Shown: positions 1 through 7,844 of the stretch, in pieces | Position numbering within the stretch: the first letter of the stretch is position 1 | How the letters are laid out: the number at the start of each line of letters is the position of its first letter | Source: Bacteroidales bacterium | GTDB lineage: Bacteria; Bacteroidota; Bacteroidia; Bacteroidales; UBA932 | Assembly (NCBI GenBank): GCA_017428725.1 | Contig: JAFRQH010000008.1 | Coordinates: 1-44,188, forward strand | DNA length: 44,188 nt | Direction of reading: 5' to 3' | Program-made: the position numbers and the translations under genes | Notes under the pieces: model-generated | What the model saw: only the letters and a program-made list of their open reading frames with translations | What the model was told of the DNA's origin: nothing | The model's database searches: none

Positions 1-438
1 GCGCGGGTCGCGGAAGATGTTGATGTTGGGCGTCCAGACCGTCAGGCCGCGGTACTGGGGGCTCCCCACCGGATTCTTGCGGTACTGGATGAACTTGATG
101 CGCTGCTCGGTGGAGGTGATGTCGAAGACTTCCTCCAGCAGGGCTTCGTCCCAGCTGGCGGCCATCCCGATGGCCTGCGGGAACACGGTGGCGCGGCCGG
201 CGCGCGCGGCGCCGTGCAGCGCCTCGCTCCACCAGTTGTAGGCACGGATGCCCAGCTCCGGGATGGCCGGGCTGGCATTCATCATCAGGGACGCTTTCTG
301 CTCGAGGGTGAGCCGTCCCAGCAGGTCCTCCGCGCGCTGCTCCGCAGGCAGGGAGGCGTCCTGATAAGGAAAACTCTGCGCGGAAAGAGTCCCGCACAGA
401 GCCATCCCTACCAGTGACGTGAGAAGGATTCTACGCAC
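1..438 (-). CDS. Glycoside hydrolase family 3 (beta-xylosidase/beta-glucosidase type), N-terminal part
   Basis: Only the first 146 codons are in the window; the gene runs off the left edge. The predicted start is GTG at 438, two bases after the stop of the DUF4861 gene, and gives a signal peptide ending near LCGTLSAQ. After it come features typical of GH3 N-terminal domains: RAEDLLGRLTLEQKASLM, the YNWWSEALHG motif, FPQAIGMAASWD, and at the edge TPNINIFRDPR, the conserved substrate-pocket segment. GH3 enzymes of this shape remove xylose, arabinose or glucose from side chains, probably in the periplasm. As last visible gene of the pectin operon it may trim neutral sugars. Sugar specificity cannot be read from this fragment. 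The family call is firm; the GTG start is inferred from signal peptide and spacing, since no nearby ATG fits. Confidence 0.88.
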   Translation of the reverse strand, partial: MRRILLTSLVGMALCGTLSAQSFPYQDASLPAEQRAEDLLGRLTLEQKASLMMNASPAIPELGIRAYNWWSEALHGAARAGRATVFPQAIGMAASWDEALLEEVFDITSTEQRIKFIQYRKNPVGSPQYRGLTVWTPNINIFRDPR

Positions 439-440
439 TG

Positions 441-1310
441 TTATTTCTGTTTTTCGACTTCGGCGAACCAGGCTTCCGCGGTCTGGAGGTCTCCCTTGGA
501 CCAGCAGGAACCAAAGTAATAGGTGAATGCCTCACCGGACTTGATCTCGCGGGTGGCGATGCCGTGGTCCAGCTCGTCGTGGACACAGACATTTTCGGCC
601 CCCGGCACGACGACGGCCACGCCGAGCATGCCGTCCTCACGCTCCACGCTCTGGTCGGAGGCGTGCTCCCAGATGGCATAGGCGATGGGCGTCAGGCGCT
701 CCTGCTCGATGGTCTGCTGGGCGCTGTGGCGCAGCAGGCCGGCGGCGATGGTGAGCTTGTCGGCTCCCGTGAACTTGTAGGTGTCGTCCACGCGGCAGAA
801 GTAGCTGTCGGCGGTCACGGTCACCTGCTTGTCCAGCGAGACCTTGACGCCCTCGGCGGCCTCCCATTCGGGATAGTGGAGCACGAAGACGACCTTGTCC
901 GGGGTCTGCTCGACGATGTCATAGGAGCGGTAGTTGGTGGCGGGCATCGCCAGGCGGCCGTCGATGAGCGGGGCGGAGGCGCCGCCGCCCAGGCTCGTGG
1001 CTACCTTGTAGCAGTCCTTGCCGCCGTGGTTGTGGTGGTAGTAGTTCGGGTCCTTCTGGGCCTCGGCGTACCAGGTGTCGGCGACGAGCGCTCCGGGGAG
1101 CTTGACCCAGATGTCGATACCGGGGGAGGTAGGATTGCCCTCGAGGGCCTTGCCGTAGAAACGGCCGGCCACGAGGTTGTTCTCGAACACGAAGTCGTCG
1201 GCGCGCTCCGGCACGAAGCGGGCCATCACCTTCGGCTCCGCAGGCTGCTGCTTGCAGCCCGCGAGCGCGAAGACCGCCGCGAAGGCGAGGATAACGGCTG
1301 TCCTTTTCAT
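441..1310 (-). CDS. DUF4861-family lipoprotein of the pectin operon
   Basis: A 289-residue predicted lipoprotein: the signal peptide ends in the lipobox LAGC (Cys19). The body (FYGKALEGNPTSPGIDIWVKLPG, YHHNHGGKDCYKV, then mostly beta-type sequence) resembles the DUF4861 family, which in Bacteroidota is commonly found in gene clusters for pectin and other uronic-acid polysaccharides. Its biochemical role is not established to my knowledge; a lyase-like or binding function on uronate oligosaccharides is only a guess. Its ATG shares one base with the kduI stop (TAATG at 1312-1308), and the GH3 gene follows after two bases, so it is translated as part of the same operon. Family assignment comes from recalled sequence resemblance and context, not a profile search. 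Confidence 0.7.
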   Translation of the reverse strand: MKRTAVILAFAAVFALAGCKQQPAEPKVMARFVPERADDFVFENNLVAGRFYGKALEGNPTSPGIDIWVKLPGALVADTWYAEAQKDPNYYHHNHGGKDCYKVATSLGGGASAPLIDGRLAMPATNYRSYDIVEQTPDKVVFVLHYPEWEAAEGVKVSLDKQVTVTADSYFCRVDDTYKFTGADKLTIAAGLLRHSAQQTIEQERLTPIAYAIWEHASDQSVEREDGMLGVAVVVPGAENVCVHDELDHGIATREIKSGEAFTYYFGSCWSKGDLQTAEAWFAEVEKQK

Positions 1311-2152
1311 TACTTGAGATCCTTAGTGGCGCACCAGTCCATGTCATTGTAGTCGTCGTTCTCGCCGCACATGCCCCAGATGAAGGTATAGTTGCGGGTC
1401 GCGCAGGCGGAGTGGATGCTCCACTGCGGGGAGATGACGGCCTGCTCGTTGTGCATCCAGATGTGGCGCGTCTCCTGCGGCTCGCCCATAAAGTGGCAGA
1501 CCGCGGCGTCCTCGGGCACCTCGAAATAGAAGTAGACCTCCATGCGGCGGTCGTGGGTGTGGGCCGGCATCGTGTTCCAGGTGCTGCCCGGAGCGAGCTC
1601 GGTCATACCCATCTGGAGCTGGCAGCAAGGCACCACCTCCTTGACGAGGAGGCGGTTGATCGTGCGCTCGTTGGACTCCTCGAGGGAGCCGAGGTGCATC
1701 ACCACGGCGTCCTTCTTGCTGACCTTCTTGACCCCGGTCTCGCGGTGCGCGGTGGCGGAGCAGAAGTAGAAGTGCGCGGGCTTGTCGGCGGAGTCGCTCT
1801 TGAAGGTGACGTGGCGGTTGCCGCGGCCGACATAGAGGGCCTCCTTGTATTCGAGATGGTACTCCTCTTCGCCGACGACCACGGTGCCGGCGCCGCCGAC
1901 ATTGATGATGCCGATCTCGCGGCGCTGGGTGAAGAAGTCGGCCCGCAGGACCTCCGGGGCGCTGAGCAGGAGGTCTTCCTTCACCGGCACGGCGCCGCCC
2001 GCGATGATGCGGTCGAACATCGAATACACCATGTTAATCTCGTCGGGCACCATCACGTTCTCCACGAGGTATTCCTGGCGGATGCGTTCGGTATCGTAAT
2101 GCTTGGCGTCGAGGTTGCTGGACGCCTGGCGGACTTGGCAATTGATTTTCAT
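1310..2152 (-). CDS. kduI: 5-dehydro-4-deoxy-D-glucuronate isomerase
   Basis: 280 residues, full length for KduI. The enzyme converts 5-keto-4-deoxyuronate, the open-chain product of unsaturated galacturonate, to 2,5-diketo-3-deoxygluconate in the cytoplasm. Recognisable are the N-terminal RQASSNLDAKHYDTERIRQE segment, LYVGRGNRHVTFKS, and the cupin metal site: His198 and His200 in PAHTHDRRMEVYFYFE with Glu205, plus a later His247 in QWSIHSACATRNYTFIWGM. It lies 12 bases after kduD and its TAA overlaps the next ATG. Together with KduD it forms the two-step route to 2-keto-3-deoxygluconate, so the operon encodes uptake-side hydrolases and intracellular processing together. The assignment is secure. 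Confidence 0.96.
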   Translation of the reverse strand: MKINCQVRQASSNLDAKHYDTERIRQEYLVENVMVPDEINMVYSMFDRIIAGGAVPVKEDLLLSAPEVLRADFFTQRREIGIINVGGAGTVVVGEEEYHLEYKEALYVGRGNRHVTFKSDSADKPAHFYFCSATAHRETGVKKVSKKDAVVMHLGSLEESNERTINRLLVKEVVPCCQLQMGMTELAPGSTWNTMPAHTHDRRMEVYFYFEVPEDAAVCHFMGEPQETRHIWMHNEQAVISPQWSIHSACATRNYTFIWGMCGENDDYNDMDWCATKDLK

Positions 2153-2164
2153 AAGGCAGGCTGA

Positions 2165-2971
2165 TTACTGGGGTTGTTTGCCGATGTAGGCGAGGATACC
2201 GCCGTCCACGTAGAGGATGTGGCCGTTGACCGCATCGGAGGCGTGGGAGGCCAGGAACACGGCGGGTCCGCCGAGCTCCTCGGGCTCCAGCCAGCGGCCG
2301 GCCGGGGTCTTGGCGCAGATGAAGCTGTCGAAAGGATGGCGGCTGCCGTCGGGCTGCTTCTCGCGGAGCGGAGCGGTCTGCGGGGTGGCGATGTAGCCGG
2401 GGCCGATGCCGTTGCACTGGATGTTGTACTCGCCGTACTCGGAGCAGATGTTGCGGGTGAGCATCTTCAGGCCGCCCTTCGCCGCGGCGTAGGCGGACAC
2501 GGTCTCGCGGCCGAGTTCGGACATCATCGAGCAGATGTTGATGATCTTGCCTTCGCGGCGCTCCATCATCTCGGGCAGCACGGCGGAGGAAACGATGAAC
2601 GGTCCCACGAGGTCGATGTCGATGACCTGCTGGAACTCAGCGCGCTTCATCTCGTGCATCGGGATGCGCTTGATGATGCCGGCGTTGTTGACGAGGATGT
2701 CGATCTGACCCACGTCCTCGTGGATCTTCTCCACCAGGGCCTTCACGTCGTCTTCCTTCGTGACGTCGCAGACGTAGCCCTTGATGTTGGCGATGCCCGC
2801 TTCCTTGTAGTTGTTCAGGCCGCGCTCCAGGGCTGCTTCATTGATGTCGTTGAAAATGATGGTCTTGATGCCGGCGGCGACGAACGCCTTGGCGATGTTG
2901 AAACCGATGCCGTAAGATGCGCCGGTGATCCAGGCGTTCTTGCCTTCGAGGGAAAAAGGATTTTGTGCCAT
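2165..2971 (-). CDS. kduD: 2-deoxy-D-gluconate 3-dehydrogenase / KduD-type short-chain dehydrogenase
   Basis: 268 residues when started at ATG 2971 (MAQNPFSLEGK); a longer frame to 3016 adds residues not expected for this family. It is a classical short-chain dehydrogenase: the cofactor loop TGASYGIG at 16-23, NNAG at 95-98, catalytic Ser148, Tyr161 and Lys165 in the YAAAK motif. In KduD the enzyme reduces 2,5-diketo-3-deoxygluconate to 2-keto-3-deoxygluconate with NADH. Adjacent kduI, 12 bases downstream, supports KduD over the closely related gluconate 5-dehydrogenase, although sequence alone does not separate them completely. The 90 bases before the start are AT-rich, leaving room for an internal promoter, but no clean TAnnTTTG box was found there. 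Confidence 0.9.
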   Translation of the reverse strand: MAQNPFSLEGKNAWITGASYGIGFNIAKAFVAAGIKTIIFNDINEAALERGLNNYKEAGIANIKGYVCDVTKEDDVKALVEKIHEDVGQIDILVNNAGIIKRIPMHEMKRAEFQQVIDIDLVGPFIVSSAVLPEMMERREGKIINICSMMSELGRETVSAYAAAKGGLKMLTRNICSEYGEYNIQCNGIGPGYIATPQTAPLREKQPDGSRHPFDSFICAKTPAGRWLEPEELGGPAVFLASHASDAVNGHILYVDGGILAYIGKQPQ

Positions 2972-3061
2972 ATGGGAAAAATGAATTAAGTAATAATTTA
3001 TTTCGTCAAATCGCAAACATGATAGACAACAAAGAAATAGAAATACAAATGATACGGAACG

Positions 3062-4567
3062 TCAATAATGCCCGTTTATTAAACGTTCTTTCGAAATCAA
3101 ACGGATACCAAATCCAGGATCAATCATTTCCGGACAAGGACTGAAGCCGTCGGGAAGCATATTGGGCGCTGATGCCGGGGGAGTGGCTGCGTGAATGATG
3201 GCGGAAATATACTCCAAAGCGGCGGCAAAGAGTGTCTCTTTACGGTCACCGAGTTCGTGTCCGTCGAACGGATTGTCCGAAACGGAATAATTCGGTGCAT
3301 AGGGTTGTTTCTCCACTTCCCAAATGTAGAGGGGGAAGGAGTTGGACACCGTGAGTGCAATTCCCTTGTCTCGGACCCATGAACAGACTTGTTCGCGGGA
3401 ATTCTCGCCGAGGGTGCTGTCACCCGCCGTACGATACCAGTCTTCAAAACTGACCATAATTCCGTTCAAACTGATTCCAGAGGTGGCTTCACCGATCAGG
3501 GCGGTGCCGTGGGACTCCATTAAATAACGGATCAAGTAGTCTGCCGATCCTGCTGTCAGCCCCGATGTGATGAAGTAAAAATCAGTTTCATCAAGCCATT
3601 GCCAGTCTATGCCGTCTGCGGAAAAATGATAGGAACCCAGCTGCGAATCGTCGATATCCATCGTCGGGGTAAGATGATACTTGACGTAGGAACTATGTCG
3701 TATTGACTCAAGACGATCATTCGTATACTCTTTTTCGTAAACGAAAGCGCTCTGGGCGTTTAGTTTGTATGTCAGAAGTGAGGCAAGGAACGTATCCATG
3801 ACCGCGAGTCCTTTCGTGCTATATCGCAAGTCCAGGATAAGGGTTTGGATATGGTTGTCTTGAAATTCTTTCAAGACAGATAGCAACTCTGCGCACGATG
3901 TTGGGGTGAAATCGCCCAGTATTAAATAACCCGTCGGACGTCCCAGATAATCGAAAACGGAATGGTACAAAACGGATTTCCTAACCATGGAGGATGCATT
4001 GACTATGACAGTCTTCCCGTCTCGGAGCGTCAACGTGGCACTCTTGGCAGAATAAAGCCCTTCCTGAATTCTCTGCCGGGCGGACTCCCGAGTCAGGGGT
4101 TTGTCATTGACCGCGGTAATAATATCACCGCGTTTCAGACCTGCCGCTGCGGCAGGACTGCCAGGAATGGTGTACAGGACGGCAGCGCCCGTCTGTATGC
4201 CGGTGGGGTCAAGATTATAAAGTCGGAGGCCGAAACCAAATGAATACCCTGAACCCGTAAAAAGAGCCCGCGTGGATGGAAAGTCCTCAATATACCCAGT
4301 CCAGGGGTCATCATGACCCGAGGCGAGACGGACCCGCTGAAGATTGTCGGCGACATTTATCTCATTGTCCCAAAGACCAATGGCTCCAGTTGCTTCGTCA
4401 GCCCACAGGAAATAATCGCTGGTTAAGATAGTTGCGCAAAGATTCTGGTACCGAATAGACGCGAGTTCAGGATTCTCTGTTTGGTTAGGCTTACTGCAGC
4501 CGTACAGCGCCAGCAACAATAAGGTTGTTAGGAGTAAATAATGATTATTTCCGGGAAAGGTAATCAT
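3062..4567 (-). CDS. S41-family peptidase lipoprotein with PDZ domain
   Basis: 501 residues from ATG 4567, whose ATGA overlaps the stop of the GH105 gene by four bases; the frame open further upstream is only a shadow of GH105. A signal peptide with lipobox (ALYGC, Cys24) is followed by a PDZ-like domain (VLYTIPGSPAAAAGLKRGDIITAVNDKPL) and a C-terminal-processing-protease fold. LILDLRYSTKG and ITSGLTAGSADYLIRYLM contain the expected nucleophile, Ser341; VGEATSG-type sequence follows as IGEATSG. It probably acts in the periplasm or at the outer membrane on proteins or peptides. It is strikingly more AT-rich than every neighbour in the operon, suggesting later insertion. A role in pectin use is not evident; it might process envelope enzymes, which is speculation. 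Confidence 0.85.
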   Translation of the reverse strand: MITFPGNNHYLLLTTLLLLALYGCSKPNQTENPELASIRYQNLCATILTSDYFLWADEATGAIGLWDNEINVADNLQRVRLASGHDDPWTGYIEDFPSTRALFTGSGYSFGFGLRLYNLDPTGIQTGAAVLYTIPGSPAAAAGLKRGDIITAVNDKPLTRESARQRIQEGLYSAKSATLTLRDGKTVIVNASSMVRKSVLYHSVFDYLGRPTGYLILGDFTPTSCAELLSVLKEFQDNHIQTLILDLRYSTKGLAVMDTFLASLLTYKLNAQSAFVYEKEYTNDRLESIRHSSYVKYHLTPTMDIDDSQLGSYHFSADGIDWQWLDETDFYFITSGLTAGSADYLIRYLMESHGTALIGEATSGISLNGIMVSFEDWYRTAGDSTLGENSREQVCSWVRDKGIALTVSNSFPLYIWEVEKQPYAPNYSVSDNPFDGHELGDRKETLFAAALEYISAIIHAATPPASAPNMLPDGFSPCPEMIDPGFGIRLISKERLINGHY

Positions 4568-5751
4568 AGTTTTTCCATTTCGAGGGAGGCCCAGATGAAG
4601 GGGCCGACGCCCTTGGAGTCGTTGGGACGGATGGGCTCGCTGAGGTAGTAGGCGTAGTCGCCCATGCGGTTGCCGGAGCCGCCCAGGCCGCCCACGGAGC
4701 AGCACTTCTCGATGCTGATCCGGCCCTGGTCGTCCGTGGAGATGAACTCGCGCACGACGTCCTCGTAGAGCTTCTTGGCGTAGGGGAGCAGGTCGGCGTC
4801 GAGGTATCCCATCCGGATGCCCTTCAGGAAGGTGAAGGAGAACATCGCGGAGCAGGTGGACTCGAGGTAGTTGCCCTCGCGGCCCGGCTGGTCCAGGACC
4901 TGGTACCACACGCCGGACTTCTCGTCCGCCCACTTGGGGAGCTCCGCGCAGATGGTGCGCAGGATGTCGATCAGCTTCTGGCGCGGGGCGTAGTCGGCGG
5001 GCAGCCAGTCGAGCACGTCCACGAGGGCCATGCAGTACCAGCCCAGGGCGCGGCCCCAGCAGTGGAAGGACTGGCCGTGGGTGGCGGGGTCGCACCAGAA
5101 CATGCTCTCGGACTCGTCCCAGGCGTGGCGGTAGAGCTTGGTGGCGGGGTCGTAGGTCTTCTCGGCGGCCACGACGAACTCGTTGACGATGTCGTCGTAG
5201 GCGGCGATGCGCTCCGGCCCGTCGAGGTAGCGGGAGGCGTACTCGACATAGAAGGGCTCGGCCATGTACACGCCGTCCAGCCAGACCTGGTTGGGATAGA
5301 CCTGCTTGTGCCAGAAGGCGCCGGCCTTGGTGCGCGGCTGGCCGTCCACCTGGGTCTTGACGAGCTCGATGGCCTTGCGGTATTTCTCGTCACCGGTCTT
5401 GTCGTAGAAGTAGAAGAGGGACTTGCCCGGGCAGATCAGGTCCGTGGAATACTTCTGCACGTCGTAGGTCTTGATGGTGCCGTCTTCGTTGACGATGGCG
5501 TCGTACCACTTGTAGACGAAGTCGTAGATGGACTGGTCTCCGTATGCCTCATAGACATCCAGGAAGGAGCGGAGCTCCAGGCCCGGGGTGTAGTTCCACT
5601 TGAGGCGGCCGTCGGTGTAGTCGAGGTAGGTCGCGTCCCCGCAGCGGGACATCTGGGAGTGGACCATCTGCTCGGAGAGCGGTTCGGCTTTCTTTGTGCA
5701 GGAGAGCAGGGCGGCGAGGCCCAGCAGGGCGGTGAGTAGCTTTTTCATCAC
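4564..5751 (-). CDS. GH105 unsaturated rhamnogalacturonyl/galacturonyl hydrolase
   Basis: 395 residues, lipoprotein signal with LLSC (Cys18). The (alpha/alpha)6-barrel family is recognisable from DLICPGKSLFYFYDKTGDEKY, the YPNQVWLDGVYMAEPFYVEY motif carrying the catalytic-type Asp159, HAWDESESMFWCDPATHGQSFHCWGRALGWYCMALVD and the C-terminal CSVGGLGGSGNRMGDYAYYL segment. GH105 enzymes hydrate the 4,5-double bond at the non-reducing end of lyase products of pectin and release the unsaturated uronate, which opens to 5-keto-4-deoxyuronate, the KduI substrate. It follows the GH28 gene by six bases and overlaps the S41 gene by ATGA. Family call is firm; linkage preference is not deducible. Confidence 0.94.
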   Translation of the reverse strand: MMKKLLTALLGLAALLSCTKKAEPLSEQMVHSQMSRCGDATYLDYTDGRLKWNYTPGLELRSFLDVYEAYGDQSIYDFVYKWYDAIVNEDGTIKTYDVQKYSTDLICPGKSLFYFYDKTGDEKYRKAIELVKTQVDGQPRTKAGAFWHKQVYPNQVWLDGVYMAEPFYVEYASRYLDGPERIAAYDDIVNEFVVAAEKTYDPATKLYRHAWDESESMFWCDPATHGQSFHCWGRALGWYCMALVDVLDWLPADYAPRQKLIDILRTICAELPKWADEKSGVWYQVLDQPGREGNYLESTCSAMFSFTFLKGIRMGYLDADLLPYAKKLYEDVVREFISTDDQGRISIEKCCSVGGLGGSGNRMGDYAYYLSEPIRPNDSKGVGPFIWASLEMEKL

Positions 5752-5757
5752 TGGTGG

Positions 5758-7293
5758 TTATTCGTTGGTGAAATTCTTGACTTTGTAGGTGTTGACGGGT
5801 GCGCCGGTCTTGGGGAAGCACTGCACGTTCTTGAACGTGATGTCCTGGGAGTTGCGCAGGTCGATGCCGGTCGTGGCGGTCATCGTACAGTTGGTGATGT
5901 TGATGTTGGAGACTGGCATCTCGGGCAGGCCGTTGAAGAACATCGCCCGGGCGGCGCCGTTGCAGTAGACGTCCCGGATGTAGATGTCGCGGAACTCCGG
6001 CGTGGTCTCGTCCACGGGCCGGAGCGGCTCGTCCACGATGGGGCTGCCGTCCGCAGCGGCGTCCACGGCGGACTTGCCGCCGTAGAAGAGGTCGAAGAGC
6101 ACGCCCTCGGCGAGGATGTCCTTCATGTAGATGTTGTCGATGTAGATGCCCCGCACCACGCCGCCGCGGCCGCGGGTGCTCTTGAAGCGCAGGCCCACGT
6201 CCGTGCCGAGGAAGCGGCAGTTGGACACCTTGATGTTCTCCACGCCGCCGCTCATCTCGGAGCCGACGGTGAAGCCGCCGTGGCCATGGAAGACCGTGCA
6301 GTTGTCCACGATGAGGTTCTTGCACGGGCGGGCGCGGCGCCGGCCGTCGGCGTCCTTGCCGGACTTGATGCAGATGCCGTCGTCGCCGGCGTCGAAGATG
6401 GAGTCGACGATCAGCACGTTCTCGCAGCTGTCCACGTCGATGGCGTCGCCGTTCTGGGAGTACCAGGGGTTGCGGATGTTGACGCGGCTGACGATCAAGT
6501 TTTTGCACATCAGCGGATGCACGTTCCAGCAGGGGGAATTCTGGAAGGTCACGCCCTCGAGCAGCACGTTCTCGCAATTGCGGATCTGCACGAGGTTGGG
6601 ACGCAGGAAGCTCTTGATCTCGGCCCACTCGGCCTCGGAGAGGTCGCTGCGCGGAACGTTCATGTTGCTCAGGCGCGTGGCCTTGAGGAAGCCCTCGTCG
6701 GGATACCAGGTGTTGCCGTCCGGGCTCAGCACGCCGCCGCCCGCGAGCAGGCGGTTCCACTCGCCCTCGGCCATCTTGCTCTTCTTGACCATCCGCCAGG
6801 CGTCGCCGTTGCCGTCGATCACGCCCGAGCCGGTCACGGAGATGTTCTTCTGGCCGTCGGCGTGGATCGGGGATTCGCAGCGGCGGGTGTCCAGCCCCTC
6901 GAAGACCGTGTTGACGATGGGGTAGAGGTCGCGGTTGGGATCGAAGATCACGACGGCGTTCTCCGTCAGGTGGAGGTCGCAGTTGCTGAGGATTTCAATC
7001 GGGCCCGTGAGCCACAGGCCGGCAGGGACGACGAGGTGTCCGCCGCCCTTGTCGGAGAGGTGCTTCATCGCCTGGGCGAAGGCGTCGGTGTTGAGCGTGA
7101 CGCCGTCTCCGACCGCCCCGAAGTCCGTCAGGTCGACGGTGTAATCGGGGATGACGGGGCGCTGGACGCGCGGCATGTCGAAGGGGAGGTCTTTGTAGAG
7201 GTATGCGAACTCATCGGCGCCGCCGCTGCAGGCGAGCAGCAGGGCGGTGCAGAGGGTGCCGAGGAACGTGCGGAAGAATCGGGTAGATCTCAT
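5758..7293 (-). CDS. GH28 polygalacturonase-family lipoprotein
   Basis: 511 residues from ATG 7293; a frame open to 7368 would add residues upstream of the signal peptide and across the promoter, so the shorter start is chosen. Lipobox LLAC (Cys22) follows a hydrophobic stretch. The right-handed beta-helix begins with VDLTDFGAVGDGVTLNTDAFAQAM, normal for GH28. Catalytic motifs are all present: NGDAID (281-286), GDDGICIKSG (303-312), GHGG (337-340) and RFK (369-371). Family members hydrolyse alpha-1,4-galacturonic acid linkages in pectin, endo or exo, also rhamnogalacturonan. It is the first gene of the operon and sits directly behind a TATCTTTG promoter box at 7324-7317. Confidence 0.94.
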   Translation of the reverse strand: MRSTRFFRTFLGTLCTALLLACSGGADEFAYLYKDLPFDMPRVQRPVIPDYTVDLTDFGAVGDGVTLNTDAFAQAMKHLSDKGGGHLVVPAGLWLTGPIEILSNCDLHLTENAVVIFDPNRDLYPIVNTVFEGLDTRRCESPIHADGQKNISVTGSGVIDGNGDAWRMVKKSKMAEGEWNRLLAGGGVLSPDGNTWYPDEGFLKATRLSNMNVPRSDLSEAEWAEIKSFLRPNLVQIRNCENVLLEGVTFQNSPCWNVHPLMCKNLIVSRVNIRNPWYSQNGDAIDVDSCENVLIVDSIFDAGDDGICIKSGKDADGRRRARPCKNLIVDNCTVFHGHGGFTVGSEMSGGVENIKVSNCRFLGTDVGLRFKSTRGRGGVVRGIYIDNIYMKDILAEGVLFDLFYGGKSAVDAAADGSPIVDEPLRPVDETTPEFRDIYIRDVYCNGAARAMFFNGLPEMPVSNINITNCTMTATTGIDLRNSQDITFKNVQCFPKTGAPVNTYKVKNFTNE

Positions 7294-7316
7294 TGAAGGA
7301 CGTTTTGGTTCATCCT

Positions 7317-7324
7317 CAAAGATA
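7317..7324 (-). promoter_or_regulatory. -7 promoter box of the pectin operon
   Basis: Read on the minus strand the bases give TATCTTTG, an exact match to the Bacteroidota -7 consensus TAnnTTTG, 23 bases before the GH28 start. The -33 region at about 7344-7348 is a T run rather than a clean TTTG, so the promoter may depend on an activator, which would suit a carbohydrate-induced operon. No regulator gene is next to it in the window. Confidence 0.65.
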
Positions 7325-7397
7325 CGCTTTTTCGCCGAATAAAAAAATACCGCTCCACAAAGACGCAATTTTTGGTGCTGCAGGTGGAAAGATTCGT

Positions 7398-7405
7398 TAT
7401 ATTTG
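7398..7405 (+). promoter_or_regulatory. -7 promoter box of rpiB
   Basis: TATATTTG, an exact TAnnTTTG match, ends only four bases before the rpiB ATG at 7410. With the usual distance to transcription start, the mRNA would begin at or next to the start codon, implying a leaderless or nearly leaderless message. A TTTG at 7371-7374 could be the -33 element, but the 23-base gap is longer than the usual 19-21. Confidence 0.55.
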
Positions 7406-7409
7406 TAGT

Positions 7410-7844
7410 ATGAAGAGAATCGGAATCTGCAGCGACCACACCGGTGTCGCGTACAAGTCCCGCCTGATCGGCTATCTGCTGGACAAGGGCTACGAAGTCG
7501 TCAATTTCGGTGCAGACAGCACGGAAAGTTGCGACTATCCCGATTATGCCCATCCGCTGGCGGCGGCCGTGGAGTCCGGCGAGGTGGACGCCGGCATCGC
7601 CCTGTGCGGGACCGGCAACGGGATGGCCCTCACGCTGAACCACCACCGGGGGATCCGCGCCGGGCTGGCGTGGAACACCACGGTCGCCCGGCTGGTCAGG
7701 GAACACAACAATGCCAACGTGCTCGTGATCCCGGCGCGCTTCGTCTCCTACCGGATGGCGGTGATGATGGTGCGCGCGTGGCTCACGGCGGAATTCGCCG
7801 GAGGACGGCACCTCAGACGCCTTGACAAGATCCTTCTCCCATAA
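7410..7844 (+). CDS. rpiB: RpiB/LacA/LacB-family sugar-phosphate isomerase
   Basis: 144 residues from ATG 7410 (MKRIGICSDHTGVAYK); the open frame upstream lies in promoter sequence. RpiB interconverts ribose 5-phosphate and ribulose 5-phosphate in the pentose phosphate pathway. Visible family features are SDHTG near the N-terminus (Asp-His phosphate/substrate site), VVNFGADSTESCDYPDYAHPLA, the CGTGNGMALTLNHHRGIRAGLAW block with the catalytic-type Cys, and HNNANVLVIPARF. A minority of this family acts on allose or galactose phosphates, so the exact sugar is not certain. Its end overlaps the truB coding region by 23 bases, which implies translational linkage. Confidence 0.93.
   Translation: MKRIGICSDHTGVAYKSRLIGYLLDKGYEVVNFGADSTESCDYPDYAHPLAAAVESGEVDAGIALCGTGNGMALTLNHHRGIRAGLAWNTTVARLVREHNNANVLVIPARFVSYRMAVMMVRAWLTAEFAGGRHLRRLDKILLP

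Noticed and set aside
564..1352. Long plus-strand open frame opposite the DUF4861 gene
   Set aside because: It is a GC-rich mirror of a recognised minus-strand gene, full of Val, Gly and His repeats without domain character.
4568..5095. N-terminal extension of the S41 peptidase
   Set aside because: These codons overlap GH105 in another frame and are Arg/Pro/Gly-rich shadow sequence; the lipoprotein signal starts at 4567.
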